NCBI GenBank assembly: GCA_001794195.1
Contig: MGJI01000022.1
Coordinates: forward strand, 3,564 to 35,971
Direction: 5' to 3'
From: Candidatus Yanofskybacteria bacterium RIFCSPHIGHO2_01_FULL_44_17
GTDB taxonomy: Bacteria > Patescibacteriota > Minisyncoccia > 2-02-FULL-40-12 > IGHO2-01-FULL-4-A
DNA length: 32,408 bases
Position 1 is the stretch's first letter, and every line of letters starts with the position of its first letter. Under the pieces are notes generated by a model that did not search any database, was not told where the DNA came from, and saw nothing but the letters and a program-made list of their open reading frames with translations. Of this stretch, positions 16,006 through 24,358 are shown one piece after another. The position numbers and the translations under genes are program-made.

Positions 16006-16431
16006 TTATGTAAGTCTTTTCATTAATTCTTCGGGCGTATTTATAATCTCGGTAAATAATATGTCCCTGCAAATCTCACCACCGAAATTTGGAGGTTTTT
16101 CAGGCTCAAAGGCGTAAATTATCATGTTCTTGCCGTGAGCAAAACCAACTTCCAGTGTCGTGTTAACTCCAAGATAGCCCTCTTTGTTATAAACAAAACA
16201 AACATCGGCCTTCCTTATCCTGTCAAAATGCTCATGAACCATGGCCGGAACCCTGATACGGTAACTTTTTGACAGCAATCTGTCCTTCTCTTTTTTTTTG
16301 AGCATTCTGGTCCGCTGTCTTTGAAAATTAGGCTCAAAAACTACCCCGACTCCGAGAGCCTTGAGTTTATCTACAAAAGACCTGATCTCGCCTTTATATC
16401 TTTGGGAGCCGCAGATGACAACACTCTTCAT
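16006..16431 (-). CDS. Nucleoside 2-deoxyribosyltransferase-like Rossmann protein
   Basis: MKSVVICGSQRYKGEI...KADVCFVYNKEGYLGVNTTLEVGFAHGKNMIIYAF; NxxGYxGxxxxxE motif shared with 16475-16933 and 29795-30733. Confidence 0.7.
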   Translation of the reverse strand: MKSVVICGSQRYKGEIRSFVDKLKALGVGVVFEPNFQRQRTRMLKKKEKDRLLSKSYRIRVPAMVHEHFDRIRKADVCFVYNKEGYLGVNTTLEVGFAHGKNMIIYAFEPEKPPNFGGEICRDILFTEIINTPEELMKRLT

Positions 16432-16474
16432 ATTTAACAAGCCCGCTAACCATCCCTCCCGATGATTAAAGAGG

Positions 16475-16933
16475 CTACTTAATTTTTTCAAATAATTCCT
16501 TAGGTGTCTTCACAATATCGTGTATCAGATAGCTTGCCGATGGCTCATCATACAGATCATTTGGATAATTACCCATGAGGAATCTGTGATCAAGGGCGAA
16601 TATGAGCTTGGAATCAATGGCGGCGGCAAAAAGTTCACCATACGTATTGGCTCCTACATAGCCATCCTTATTGAATATAAATACGACATCCGCCTGTTTA
16701 ACTTTACGAAAAAGATGATTATAAACAAGACCGGGAATTGATTTCCTGTAGGCTATGTTTTCTAGCCGCACCTTCTCGCTACTGAGTTCGAAGTCGCGCT
16801 CTTTTTTTTCAAATTCAGGATGTAATATTATAAAACTGCGCATATTCTTTTTGCTGATATTTTGAAAATTTTTTATGAATTTTTCAAGCTCTGGCCTAAA
16901 CTTCTGCGAAGAGCAAAAACAAATCTTTACCAT
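16475..16933 (-). CDS. Nucleoside 2-deoxyribosyltransferase-like Rossmann protein (paralog)
   Basis: MVKICFCSSQKFRPELEKF...QADVVFIFNKDGYVGANTYGELFAAAIDSKLIFAL. Confidence 0.7.
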   Translation of the reverse strand: MVKICFCSSQKFRPELEKFIKNFQNISKKNMRSFIILHPEFEKKERDFELSSEKVRLENIAYRKSIPGLVYNHLFRKVKQADVVFIFNKDGYVGANTYGELFAAAIDSKLIFALDHRFLMGNYPNDLYDEPSASYLIHDIVKTPKELFEKIK

Positions 16934-16968
16934 GACAGAATGATAACAACCTGCCAGAAAAGAATCAA

Positions 16969-18678
16969 CTATTCTTCTTTTTTACCTAAAGTTTCATCCA
17001 ATATCCTGCGCAACCCCTCAACATCTGCTTCAACTTTAGCTCTGGGTGGCTTGGCTTGCCCTGAACCTGTTGAATGGGACTTAAGCGGACGACCGCGAAA
17101 ATCAACCGGTCCGCGTCCAGCAGCCTCAGAAAAAGACAGCGGCTTACTTGCGTAACTGGTAGACTGAGTGATACCTGATCTTACGGGCGCCGGCGATTCG
17201 TATCTAATAGGAGCTGCCCCTTGATTGCTATTCTGAGTAGGCGGCCTACCGGAGGGCCTGTCAAACCTTGACCCATCCCTACCCGTCGATCTGTCAAAAC
17301 GCTCTTCGAACCCATAGCCTCCGCCTTGATCCTGTCTGGACTGGCCAAAACCACCCCGACGAGGCGAAAAAGAATCATCAGCGCCAGAAGCAGCGACAGT
17401 AAGCTCTCGCCATTTTAAAATCGCGTCTTCTATATCTTTACGAGCCTTGGCATAGGTAGCTCGAGAGAACTCTATAACTTGCTCTCTGGGGCTTATCGGC
17501 GGCGGCGCAATGGTATCCATTGTTGTGGCCGAAAAAGACCTGGAAGAAACACCGTCAATCATTAATTTCAAGTATATTTGTCGTTTACCAAGATTAACGA
17601 TGTCGGTCGCCATAAACTCCGGCGACATTTCCTTTTCAAGCAGTTCCGCATCTTCGGCACCGACACGGAAGGACACAATTGTTCCAACATTACCAAAAAC
17701 TGCATCCCTTACACCCTCTTCCATCTGAGTAACATATTGATGGGCAATGACCAGGCTTAAATTGAATTTTCTAGCCTCTGACAAAATATTAGCGAAAGAA
17801 GCTGTCGCAAAATTTTGAAACTCGTCAACAATAAGAACAAAATCCTTCCTTTCTGCCCTGGGAATATCAACACGAGACATGGCGGCTATTTGAATCTTGG
17901 TAATCAATAAGCCGCCGAGCAGTCTTGAGGCATCTTCTCCGACTCTGCCCTTAGAAATATTAATAAGCAATATCTTTTGTTCGTCCATTGCTTGTCTTAT
18001 GTCAAAACTGGACTTCTTCTGACCGACTATATTCCTAATAACCACGTTAGAAACAAACTGTCCGATCTTATTTTGAATGGCGGCAGTAGCGTCCATGCGA
18101 TACTTAGGATCCCATTTTTCAAATTCTTGCGTCCAAAAAGCCTTACACTCCGGATCTTTGATTTGTCCAACCACCCATTTCCGATACTCCTTCTCCGCCA
18201 TCATGCGGTTAATTCCAAGCAAGGTTGAATCCGGCACCTCTAAAAGGGCCAAGATAGTATAGTTGAGAATATACTCCATTCTGGCCGACCAAAGATCTAT
18301 CCAAAGCTTCTTAAAAACTGCCATGATACCATCGGCCACAAGGTGCCTCTTGTCTGGGTCGACGGACTCTAAAACATTAAACGCTATCGGATATTCCAAG
18401 TCGGCAGGGTTAACGTAAATAACGTCCTTAATTCTTTCCGGCGGAATATAGTCAAGCAGATCCTCCACCGGATCTCCATGCGGATCAACAAAGGCTAACC
18501 CACGACCATCTCGAATATCCTGAATGGCAATGTTTTTAAGAAGCTCTGATTTGCCCATGCCGGTCTTACCGATGATATACATATGGCGCCGACGATCATC
18601 CATCTTGATGCCAAAAGTCACCTTCTTGTTTCGAAAGTTGGTTTCACCAAATAAAACTACTGGGTTTTCTGCAGACAT
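16969..18678 (-). CDS. VirD4/TraG/HerA-like P-loop ATPase with disordered C-terminal tail
   Basis: YIIGKTGMGKSELLKNIAIQDI; FVDPHGDPVEDLLDYIP; VLIVDEFQNFATASFANILSEARKFNLSLVIAHQY; G/R/S/P-rich C-terminus. Confidence 0.9.
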   Translation of the reverse strand: MSAENPVVLFGETNFRNKKVTFGIKMDDRRRHMYIIGKTGMGKSELLKNIAIQDIRDGRGLAFVDPHGDPVEDLLDYIPPERIKDVIYVNPADLEYPIAFNVLESVDPDKRHLVADGIMAVFKKLWIDLWSARMEYILNYTILALLEVPDSTLLGINRMMAEKEYRKWVVGQIKDPECKAFWTQEFEKWDPKYRMDATAAIQNKIGQFVSNVVIRNIVGQKKSSFDIRQAMDEQKILLINISKGRVGEDASRLLGGLLITKIQIAAMSRVDIPRAERKDFVLIVDEFQNFATASFANILSEARKFNLSLVIAHQYVTQMEEGVRDAVFGNVGTIVSFRVGAEDAELLEKEMSPEFMATDIVNLGKRQIYLKLMIDGVSSRSFSATTMDTIAPPPISPREQVIEFSRATYAKARKDIEDAILKWRELTVAASGADDSFSPRRGGFGQSRQDQGGGYGFEERFDRSTGRDGSRFDRPSGRPPTQNSNQGAAPIRYESPAPVRSGITQSTSYASKPLSFSEAAGRGPVDFRGRPLKSHSTGSGQAKPPRAKVEADVEGLRRILDETLGKKEE

Positions 18679-18679
18679 A

Positions 18680-18748
18680 GGTTTTAGGTTTTAGGTTTTA
18701 GGTTTTAGGACTTTAATCTAACACCTAAAACCCAACACCTATCACCTA
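18680..18748. repeat. Heptamer tandem repeat (GGTTTTA)x4 followed by inverted heptamers (ACACCTA/AAACCCA/ACACCTA/TCACCTA)
   Basis: Directly visible in the intergenic region between the ATPase and its upstream gene. Confidence 0.9.
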
Positions 18749-20023
18749 TCTTATTGGTAGTCCAGCCGGCGGTTGGCCTTTCTTCGATTCTACGCGCGGA
18801 AAGGCTGGCGCCTTAACCCCAATTCCCGGCAAGTGAAAAAGGGTCGCCAATTCTTCAACGCCAAGAATAACGAATTGATCTACAAACTTTCGCTGCCTGT
18901 AGTTTCTGTAAAGATACCACTTCCTTAAAAATTCCTGCTTCTTGTAGCCAAATCCCTTGTCGGATGGAAAAAGCCAGGGGAACCATCCCTTGGCTAGGGT
19001 CCAGGTCCTTTTATTGGGTCTGAATGAATTTAAATTATTTAGATAGAACTGCTTGAAGTAGCCGGTTACAGCCGCAACGCGCGACATACGAAAGCGGTCC
19101 TTGCGTGCAAGATAAATAAACCTATAGCCTGACTTGAATCCAAGCTGAGCAATTTTATTCTCAACTTGCTCCAAGACAAATTTCTGACCACCAGTCAGCT
19201 TCATTAAAGAAAACTCCTCCCTCTTTTTTTCTTCAGGAGCTGGTACGCCCCCCGGCAATAACTGATCTATAAAATCAACAGCCTTGCCCAAAGCATCGCG
19301 TTCAATTTTAGGCTCCCTACCGGTCAGCTTATCTACTTCGGCTTGTGCTTCTTTGGCCCAGGCGCCACCCGTTGCCCTGATAACTAGTTGGACCCATATA
19401 TGCTCGCCGGGCTCAAGAGAGCTCATGGTTTCGGCTAGTGGAGCAAGGGGGTCAGTACGTTTGAATTCATCTTTGCCAGATTCCTCTTCGAAGAAAGGAT
19501 AGGTTTTTATTGGATAGGCATCTGGCTTGGAAAATATCAACTCTGTGCCCCAAAGTTCATACTCGTCGTTAGGCAAATATTCCGGTAAAGAATTAACGTA
19601 ATCTTCAGCAACCTTGATCTCGGCATCCGGGTATTGCGCAAAAACTTGTGCCTCTACCAGATCGCGCAAGCGTTCTGGGGTTCGAATATAAAAACCCGTC
19701 TCACCGCCATTGCCCACTATTTCAAATGAGAACCAAGGCTGAACTTGGCCTTCAAAAAATCTCTCTTTCCAAGTTTTTGAAGTGATATACCCAGCGTGTA
19801 GACCGGAAAAGATATTTTCAGCTATTTTAGGGCTTTTTTGAACGTCCGGAGGTGGTTTGATCTCAAGCAAAACCCACTTCAGAGAAAGAAGGTATTGTTG
19901 TTGTTTATACGAGAGCCATGATTCATAGGCACTAAAAAACAGCAAAAACGGGACGAATGTCCACCAGTATTGCTCCAGGTAATAAAAAGCGGTTTTTAGT
20001 GGACTGAGAATGTCGAGAAACAA
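18746..20023 (-). CDS. Conserved membrane protein adjacent to the VirD4/HerA-like ATPase
   Basis: 425-aa ORF with N-terminal TM (YYLEQYWWTFVPFLLFFSAYESWLSYKQQQYLLSLKWVLLEIKPP). Confidence 0.8.
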   Translation of the reverse strand: MFLDILSPLKTAFYYLEQYWWTFVPFLLFFSAYESWLSYKQQQYLLSLKWVLLEIKPPPDVQKSPKIAENIFSGLHAGYITSKTWKERFFEGQVQPWFSFEIVGNGGETGFYIRTPERLRDLVEAQVFAQYPDAEIKVAEDYVNSLPEYLPNDEYELWGTELIFSKPDAYPIKTYPFFEEESGKDEFKRTDPLAPLAETMSSLEPGEHIWVQLVIRATGGAWAKEAQAEVDKLTGREPKIERDALGKAVDFIDQLLPGGVPAPEEKKREEFSLMKLTGGQKFVLEQVENKIAQLGFKSGYRFIYLARKDRFRMSRVAAVTGYFKQFYLNNLNSFRPNKRTWTLAKGWFPWLFPSDKGFGYKKQEFLRKWYLYRNYRQRKFVDQFVILGVEELATLFHLPGIGVKAPAFPRVESKKGQPPAGLPIR

Positions 20024-20030
20024 CGAGAAT

Positions 20031-20062
20031 CAGTTGGTAGTTGGCAGTTGGCAGTGAGCAGT
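20031..20062. repeat. Heptamer tandem repeat (GTTGGYA)n
   Basis: ca gttggta gttggca gttggca gtgagca gtc. Confidence 0.85.
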
Positions 20063-20116
20063 CTAATCAGAGAACATAAATCTTGCTCACCCAGTTTTAT
20101 TTTTAATTTTATACTT

Positions 20117-20148
20117 CTACTCACTACTCACTACTCACTACTCACTTA
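20117..20148. repeat. Heptamer tandem repeat (TACTCAC)x4
   Basis: c tactcac tactcac tactcac tactcac ttat, immediately 3' of the sigma-like gene. Confidence 0.9.
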
Positions 20149-21207
20149 TTAGGCTTCACGGAGAACGTATACACCATCTCCCTTTTTTTCAAAGGTTTTG
20201 GGATCCTGCAGATTCAGCAATATAGTATTTTCTTTTACTAAGCGATGCGATAAAACTTGGGCCACTATGTCTTTTTTATGAAGTGGCTTGTTGGATAAGC
20301 GCATCAAATCTATTATAACATCTTTTACTGTCCCCGCCTTATAGCCCCAGTCAACCAAACCATATAAACCACGTCCTACCAAGACAAATCTCTTGTCTTT
20401 TATGAGCTCATTATGAACTGTCTGAACATTGGCTCTCCTGCCATCATTAAAGGACGCTGAATTTATAAGCTGCGCAATCTCTCTGAAATGTTTGGGCTTA
20501 CCATCGCGCTTAAGCACTAAGAAGGCCTTGTCTCTGACTCCGCGCGGCTTAATATCCGGCCAACTAGTCAAACCAACCTGGCCGAAATTATTTTTAGCTA
20601 TGTTTTTAGAAATTGAAAGATAAGAATCAACCACAGCCGAAGTAACGTCCTTAAAAGAGGCTCCGGACTTTTTATAAAATTCTACTAAGGCCGCCTCTGC
20701 TATCGGTGTCTTTTCTTTATTTAAAGAAGCGATGAAAGAAGACATTGAATCTCCGAACGATTCGGCGTGCTGTTTAGAAAGAGACCAAAAAGTATTAAAA
20801 TCATCGTCCTCGGCAAAACGCTGGAACTTGCTATCAAGAGAAAGAAAGAAAACTAAAGCGGCATTCGCCGGACTTTCCTTAGCAATGCCCGAAAACTTAG
20901 CAAAAAGATGCTCTTCTCTGACAGATCCACCGCCCTGTTCCAAGATGTTCTCGGCAAGGTTAACAAAGGGCTTGATCTTGGCTACTGATCCGGAATCAAA
21001 GCCCTCTCTTATTTGTCGCAGAGAAACCTCTTCAATCTGCCTGACTCGCTCGCGCGTAATGCCGTAGCTCTTACCTATTGATTCAAGGGTTTCTTTCTTG
21101 CCGGTCTTCAAACCAAAACGGCGAGAAATAACATCCTTATTTCTAGTATTTAAAACCGAAAGTAACTGTCCGACCACTCCCCTGATTGAATTATTTAAAT
21201 TTGGCAC
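20149..21207 (-). CDS. Sigma-70 region 4-like HTH protein fused to HARE-HTH-like domain(s)
   Basis: N-term VISRRFGLKTGKKETLESIGKSYGITRERVRQIEEVSLRQIRE (sigma region 4); C-term DGKPKHFREIAQLINSASFNDGRRANVQTVHNELIKDKRFVLVGRGLYGLVDWGY (HARE-HTH-like). Confidence 0.82.
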   Translation of the reverse strand: MPNLNNSIRGVVGQLLSVLNTRNKDVISRRFGLKTGKKETLESIGKSYGITRERVRQIEEVSLRQIREGFDSGSVAKIKPFVNLAENILEQGGGSVREEHLFAKFSGIAKESPANAALVFFLSLDSKFQRFAEDDDFNTFWSLSKQHAESFGDSMSSFIASLNKEKTPIAEAALVEFYKKSGASFKDVTSAVVDSYLSISKNIAKNNFGQVGLTSWPDIKPRGVRDKAFLVLKRDGKPKHFREIAQLINSASFNDGRRANVQTVHNELIKDKRFVLVGRGLYGLVDWGYKAGTVKDVIIDLMRLSNKPLHKKDIVAQVLSHRLVKENTILLNLQDPKTFEKKGDGVYVLREA

Positions 21208-21332
21208 CAGTAATTGAGATCAAGCGGATATGCCTTAGCAATGGGCCCGTAAGCTAGTGCTAATTGCCACACCCTACTTAATCTAGTCAAATATACCATA
21301 TAGCAATACGACAATCAAGTGTCAACCCCATG

Positions 21333-22235
21333 TTAAGATTTCTTCTTTCTGCTTAGCCATACAAGTATGGGTGCGGCCACAAAAAATGATGAGTACGCCC
21401 CGCAAAATATTCCTAGAATTAAAGCTAGCGCGAAGTACTTAATAGACTCTCCACCGAAGAAATAAATTGAAACCAGCGACAACAGGGTGGCGAATGTCGT
21501 ATTAAGAGAGCGCACCAACGTTTGCATAATGCTCTTATGCACAAGTTCACCGAAATTATCTTTATGGCCAAGCCTCAGTACGTTCTCTCTTACTCTGTCA
21601 AAAACAACTACTGAATCAGATAACGAATAGCCCAGTATAGTAAGCGCCGCAGCTACAAAAACCGCGGTTACTTCTATGCCATAGTAATGCCCAAGCCAAG
21701 CAAAAATACCGGTCGGTATAAGAATATCATGAATCAACGCGGCAATCGCTGATAAACTTACCGCCCATGGCGAAAGGACTCTTGATAGTTTCCTGAAAAC
21801 AAAAGCAATATAAAAAGTTACAGCCAAAAGTAAAATAATTATTGAGGTTATACTCTTACGACGTAACTCACTGCCGATTGTCGGCCCGATAGAATCAAAA
21901 CGTTTTTCTATCACCTGGCCAAACTTTTCCGCTACTTGCTGAAGAATAGCTTGGTGTGCAGGCTCACTGATATCGTTGAGCCTGACGATAGCATCCTTGT
22001 CCCCAGCCAAGTTAACGCTCACATTTGTAACCTCGCTAACTGCGCTTACGGCATGCTCTAATTCAGTGGCAGTGGGCCTGGCAGCCTCAAAAACAAGTTC
22101 AATTACTGAGCCTCCCTTAAAATCAATGCCATATTGTAGACCAAAAATAGCAATAAATATTATCGCCAGAACAGTCAGCGCCACTGAAATCCAAAACATA
22201 ATTTTATAAAAATTGCGCATATTTAGAATAGCCAC
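21333..22235 (-). CDS. secF: Protein translocase subunit SecF
   Basis: GLQYGIDFKGGSVIELVF; ALTILGYSLSDSVVVFDRVREN; QTLVRSLNTTFATLLSLVSIYFFGG. Confidence 0.95.
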   Translation of the reverse strand: MAILNMRNFYKIMFWISVALTVLAIIFIAIFGLQYGIDFKGGSVIELVFEAARPTATELEHAVSAVSEVTNVSVNLAGDKDAIVRLNDISEPAHQAILQQVAEKFGQVIEKRFDSIGPTIGSELRRKSITSIIILLLAVTFYIAFVFRKLSRVLSPWAVSLSAIAALIHDILIPTGIFAWLGHYYGIEVTAVFVAAALTILGYSLSDSVVVFDRVRENVLRLGHKDNFGELVHKSIMQTLVRSLNTTFATLLSLVSIYFFGGESIKYFALALILGIFCGAYSSFFVAAPILVWLSRKKKS

Positions 22236-23575
22236 TTCTTATTTTCAAACTTACGTCCTGTAAATAAATTTAAGAATGTTCTGGCGATAACCGTGGCCGT
22301 GAAAAGACTCATAAGTACTCCGATACCCAGTGTCAACGCAAAACCCTTAACAACTGACGTTGAAAATATATACAAAACCAAGGCGCCTAGAATCGTTGTT
22401 ATATGACTATCCCTGATTGAAAACCAAGCGCGCTCAAATCCCTCATGAACGGCCTGCCGCAAAGGTTTACCAGCCTTCAACTCTTCGCGCAAGCGGGCAA
22501 AAATTAAAACATTAGCATCAACAGCAATGCCTAAGGACAATATGAATCCGGCGATACCGGCCAGCGTAATGGTAACGGGAATTACTTTATAGATAGACAA
22601 AACTACCGCCATATAAATCAAAAGTGCAAAAACCGAAATTGCGCCCGGCAAACGGTAATAAATTATCATAAAAGCCGCCACTAAGAACAGGCCGTAAAGA
22701 CCCGCCTTGAGAGAACTACTCAAAGAGTCTTGGCCCAGAGACGGACCTATGGTCTGCTGTGATACCAAAGTAATCGGCACTGGCAAGGCTCCGGCATTAA
22801 GTCGGTTAGCAAGATCTTTGGCTTCTTTAATACTGAACCCGCCCGATATAACCGCACGTCCATCAGGAATTTCGCTTTGTACCACAGGTGCACTTATCGC
22901 AACACCATCGAGATAAATCGCCACCAGCTTGCCAAGATTGCGCTTGGTTATATCGCCAAAAAGTTTCGCACCCTCATCGTTCAACTCAAGAGAGACCTGG
23001 GGCTGAGAAGTATTCTGGTCAAAAATCAGCTGTGAACGCTTGAGATAACGACCGGTTAGGCCGGTAGACATGAAATATGGATCCTCGATTAACTGCTGAT
23101 CCTTGGCCTGTGCGTCAAGTATTTTTTTTGACTCATCTTCTGGGCGCTGTTCTTTAAATTCTAGGAAAGGAGTTTGGCCAATCAGTTGTATCGCCTGATT
23201 AACGTCGCTTACGCCAGCTAACTCAACGACTAGACGATCCTTACCCTCTATCTGTACCAACGGCTCAGCTACGCCGAAAAGATTAACCCTGCGCTCAATA
23301 ACATCCCTCACTCCTGACATGGCTTCATCAGAACTCTGATCACCGCTACCGGACAGATCAGCCTGGTAGACCAGGTGAGTACCGCCGAGAAGATCCAGGC
23401 CAAGCCTGAACGGTGGAACATTGAAAAAATGAGGAATCCTAAACTTTGAGTTTTGAATTTTGAGTTTTGAATTTACGATATCGGCTCCCCTGTCCCACCC
23501 CTGCGGGTAAACAAAAATCGCCAGGAACAAAGCGACGATTAAAATAATTAAGGGAGTGAATTTGTTGTTACGCAT
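22223..23575 (-). CDS. secD: Protein translocase subunit SecD
   Basis: FRLGLDLLGGTHLVYQAD; VVELAGVSDVNQA; LGIAVDANVLIFARLREEL. Start at internal Met 23575 (MRNNKFTPLIILIVALFLAIFVYPQG). Confidence 0.95.
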   Translation of the reverse strand: MRNNKFTPLIILIVALFLAIFVYPQGWDRGADIVNSKLKIQNSKFRIPHFFNVPPFRLGLDLLGGTHLVYQADLSGSGDQSSDEAMSGVRDVIERRVNLFGVAEPLVQIEGKDRLVVELAGVSDVNQAIQLIGQTPFLEFKEQRPEDESKKILDAQAKDQQLIEDPYFMSTGLTGRYLKRSQLIFDQNTSQPQVSLELNDEGAKLFGDITKRNLGKLVAIYLDGVAISAPVVQSEIPDGRAVISGGFSIKEAKDLANRLNAGALPVPITLVSQQTIGPSLGQDSLSSSLKAGLYGLFLVAAFMIIYYRLPGAISVFALLIYMAVVLSIYKVIPVTITLAGIAGFILSLGIAVDANVLIFARLREELKAGKPLRQAVHEGFERAWFSIRDSHITTILGALVLYIFSTSVVKGFALTLGIGVLMSLFTATVIARTFLNLFTGRKFENKKWLF

Positions 23576-23736
23576 TAAAAAGTATAATAAAATAACACAC
23601 CTATAAAAGCAAGGCCATATGTGCCCGCCTAGGACAATATTACCTTTTTGAGAACTTCGCCTCGCCCCAGATTTTACAATTTTGTGATAAAAAAACAGCG
23701 AGGGGTTTCGCTGCATGAGATCATCGAACTAATTTT

Positions 23737-24222
23737 TTACCAAAGCATAGTAACCGTAAGAACAGCGTGTGTAATCTCATTTGTAGCGCCGGCAGAGCTA
23801 AGTGATAAAACAAATGTATTATTGTTTGAAGGATTTAGTAGAGCTATTAGATAGCCTCCGGTCGACCATGCTACCCGATCCCAGCTGTCGCGTGGTTCAT
23901 TAGGATAGGCGGTACCGTGTGTAGTATTCGTAGCAGAATCATATACGAATGTATCGTGCGCGACCAAACCGGTTGAAGTTACCCTTCCTCCTGGTCCGGA
24001 TATATTAGAAAAACTAGCCATAACAAACACTGGCTCGTTACTTACAGGTAACGGTATGACTGTATCTACCGCAGAGTTCAATATGAAGGTCCGTTTTTGG
24101 CGATGGCTTCCAACATTATCAGAATTTCCTTGGGCAAAGGCAACGTTTTTGTTGGAAAATTGAAGTAATCCTATTAATAGTACCGCTAGAAAAAACAAGA
24201 TAATTGAAAGTTTTTTTCTCAT
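23737..24222 (-). CDS. Secreted hypothetical protein
   Basis: 161 aa with clear N-terminal signal sequence MRKKLSIILFFLAVLLIGLLQF...AFAQ. Confidence 0.65.
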   Translation of the reverse strand: MRKKLSIILFFLAVLLIGLLQFSNKNVAFAQGNSDNVGSHRQKRTFILNSAVDTVIPLPVSNEPVFVMASFSNISGPGGRVTSTGLVAHDTFVYDSATNTTHGTAYPNEPRDSWDRVAWSTGGYLIALLNPSNNNTFVLSLSSAGATNEITHAVLTVTMLW

Positions 24223-24358
24223 TTCTTCTCCTTGTTCTTATTTTAAATGACCAGCAAATCTGAAAGACCTTGTAATATAAAGCCTTCCAGCGTTAATATC
24301 CTAGCAAATCTTCGTAAATTGATCAGGCCCTACTTTATATGATTCCACCAAAATCGCG

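Noticed and set aside
16862-17155. + strand 97-aa ORF containing ACPEPVE
   Set aside because: Antisense to the ATPase tail; CPEPVE is a familiar artefact of a dispersed short repeat.
18680-18748. CRISPR array
   Set aside because: Period is 7 bp with no spacers; no repeat-spacer architecture anywhere in the window despite Cas2/Cas4-like genes.
23576-23716. N-terminal extension of SecD
   Set aside because: Not SecD-like; typical SecD start (MRNNKFTPLIILIVALF) at 23575.
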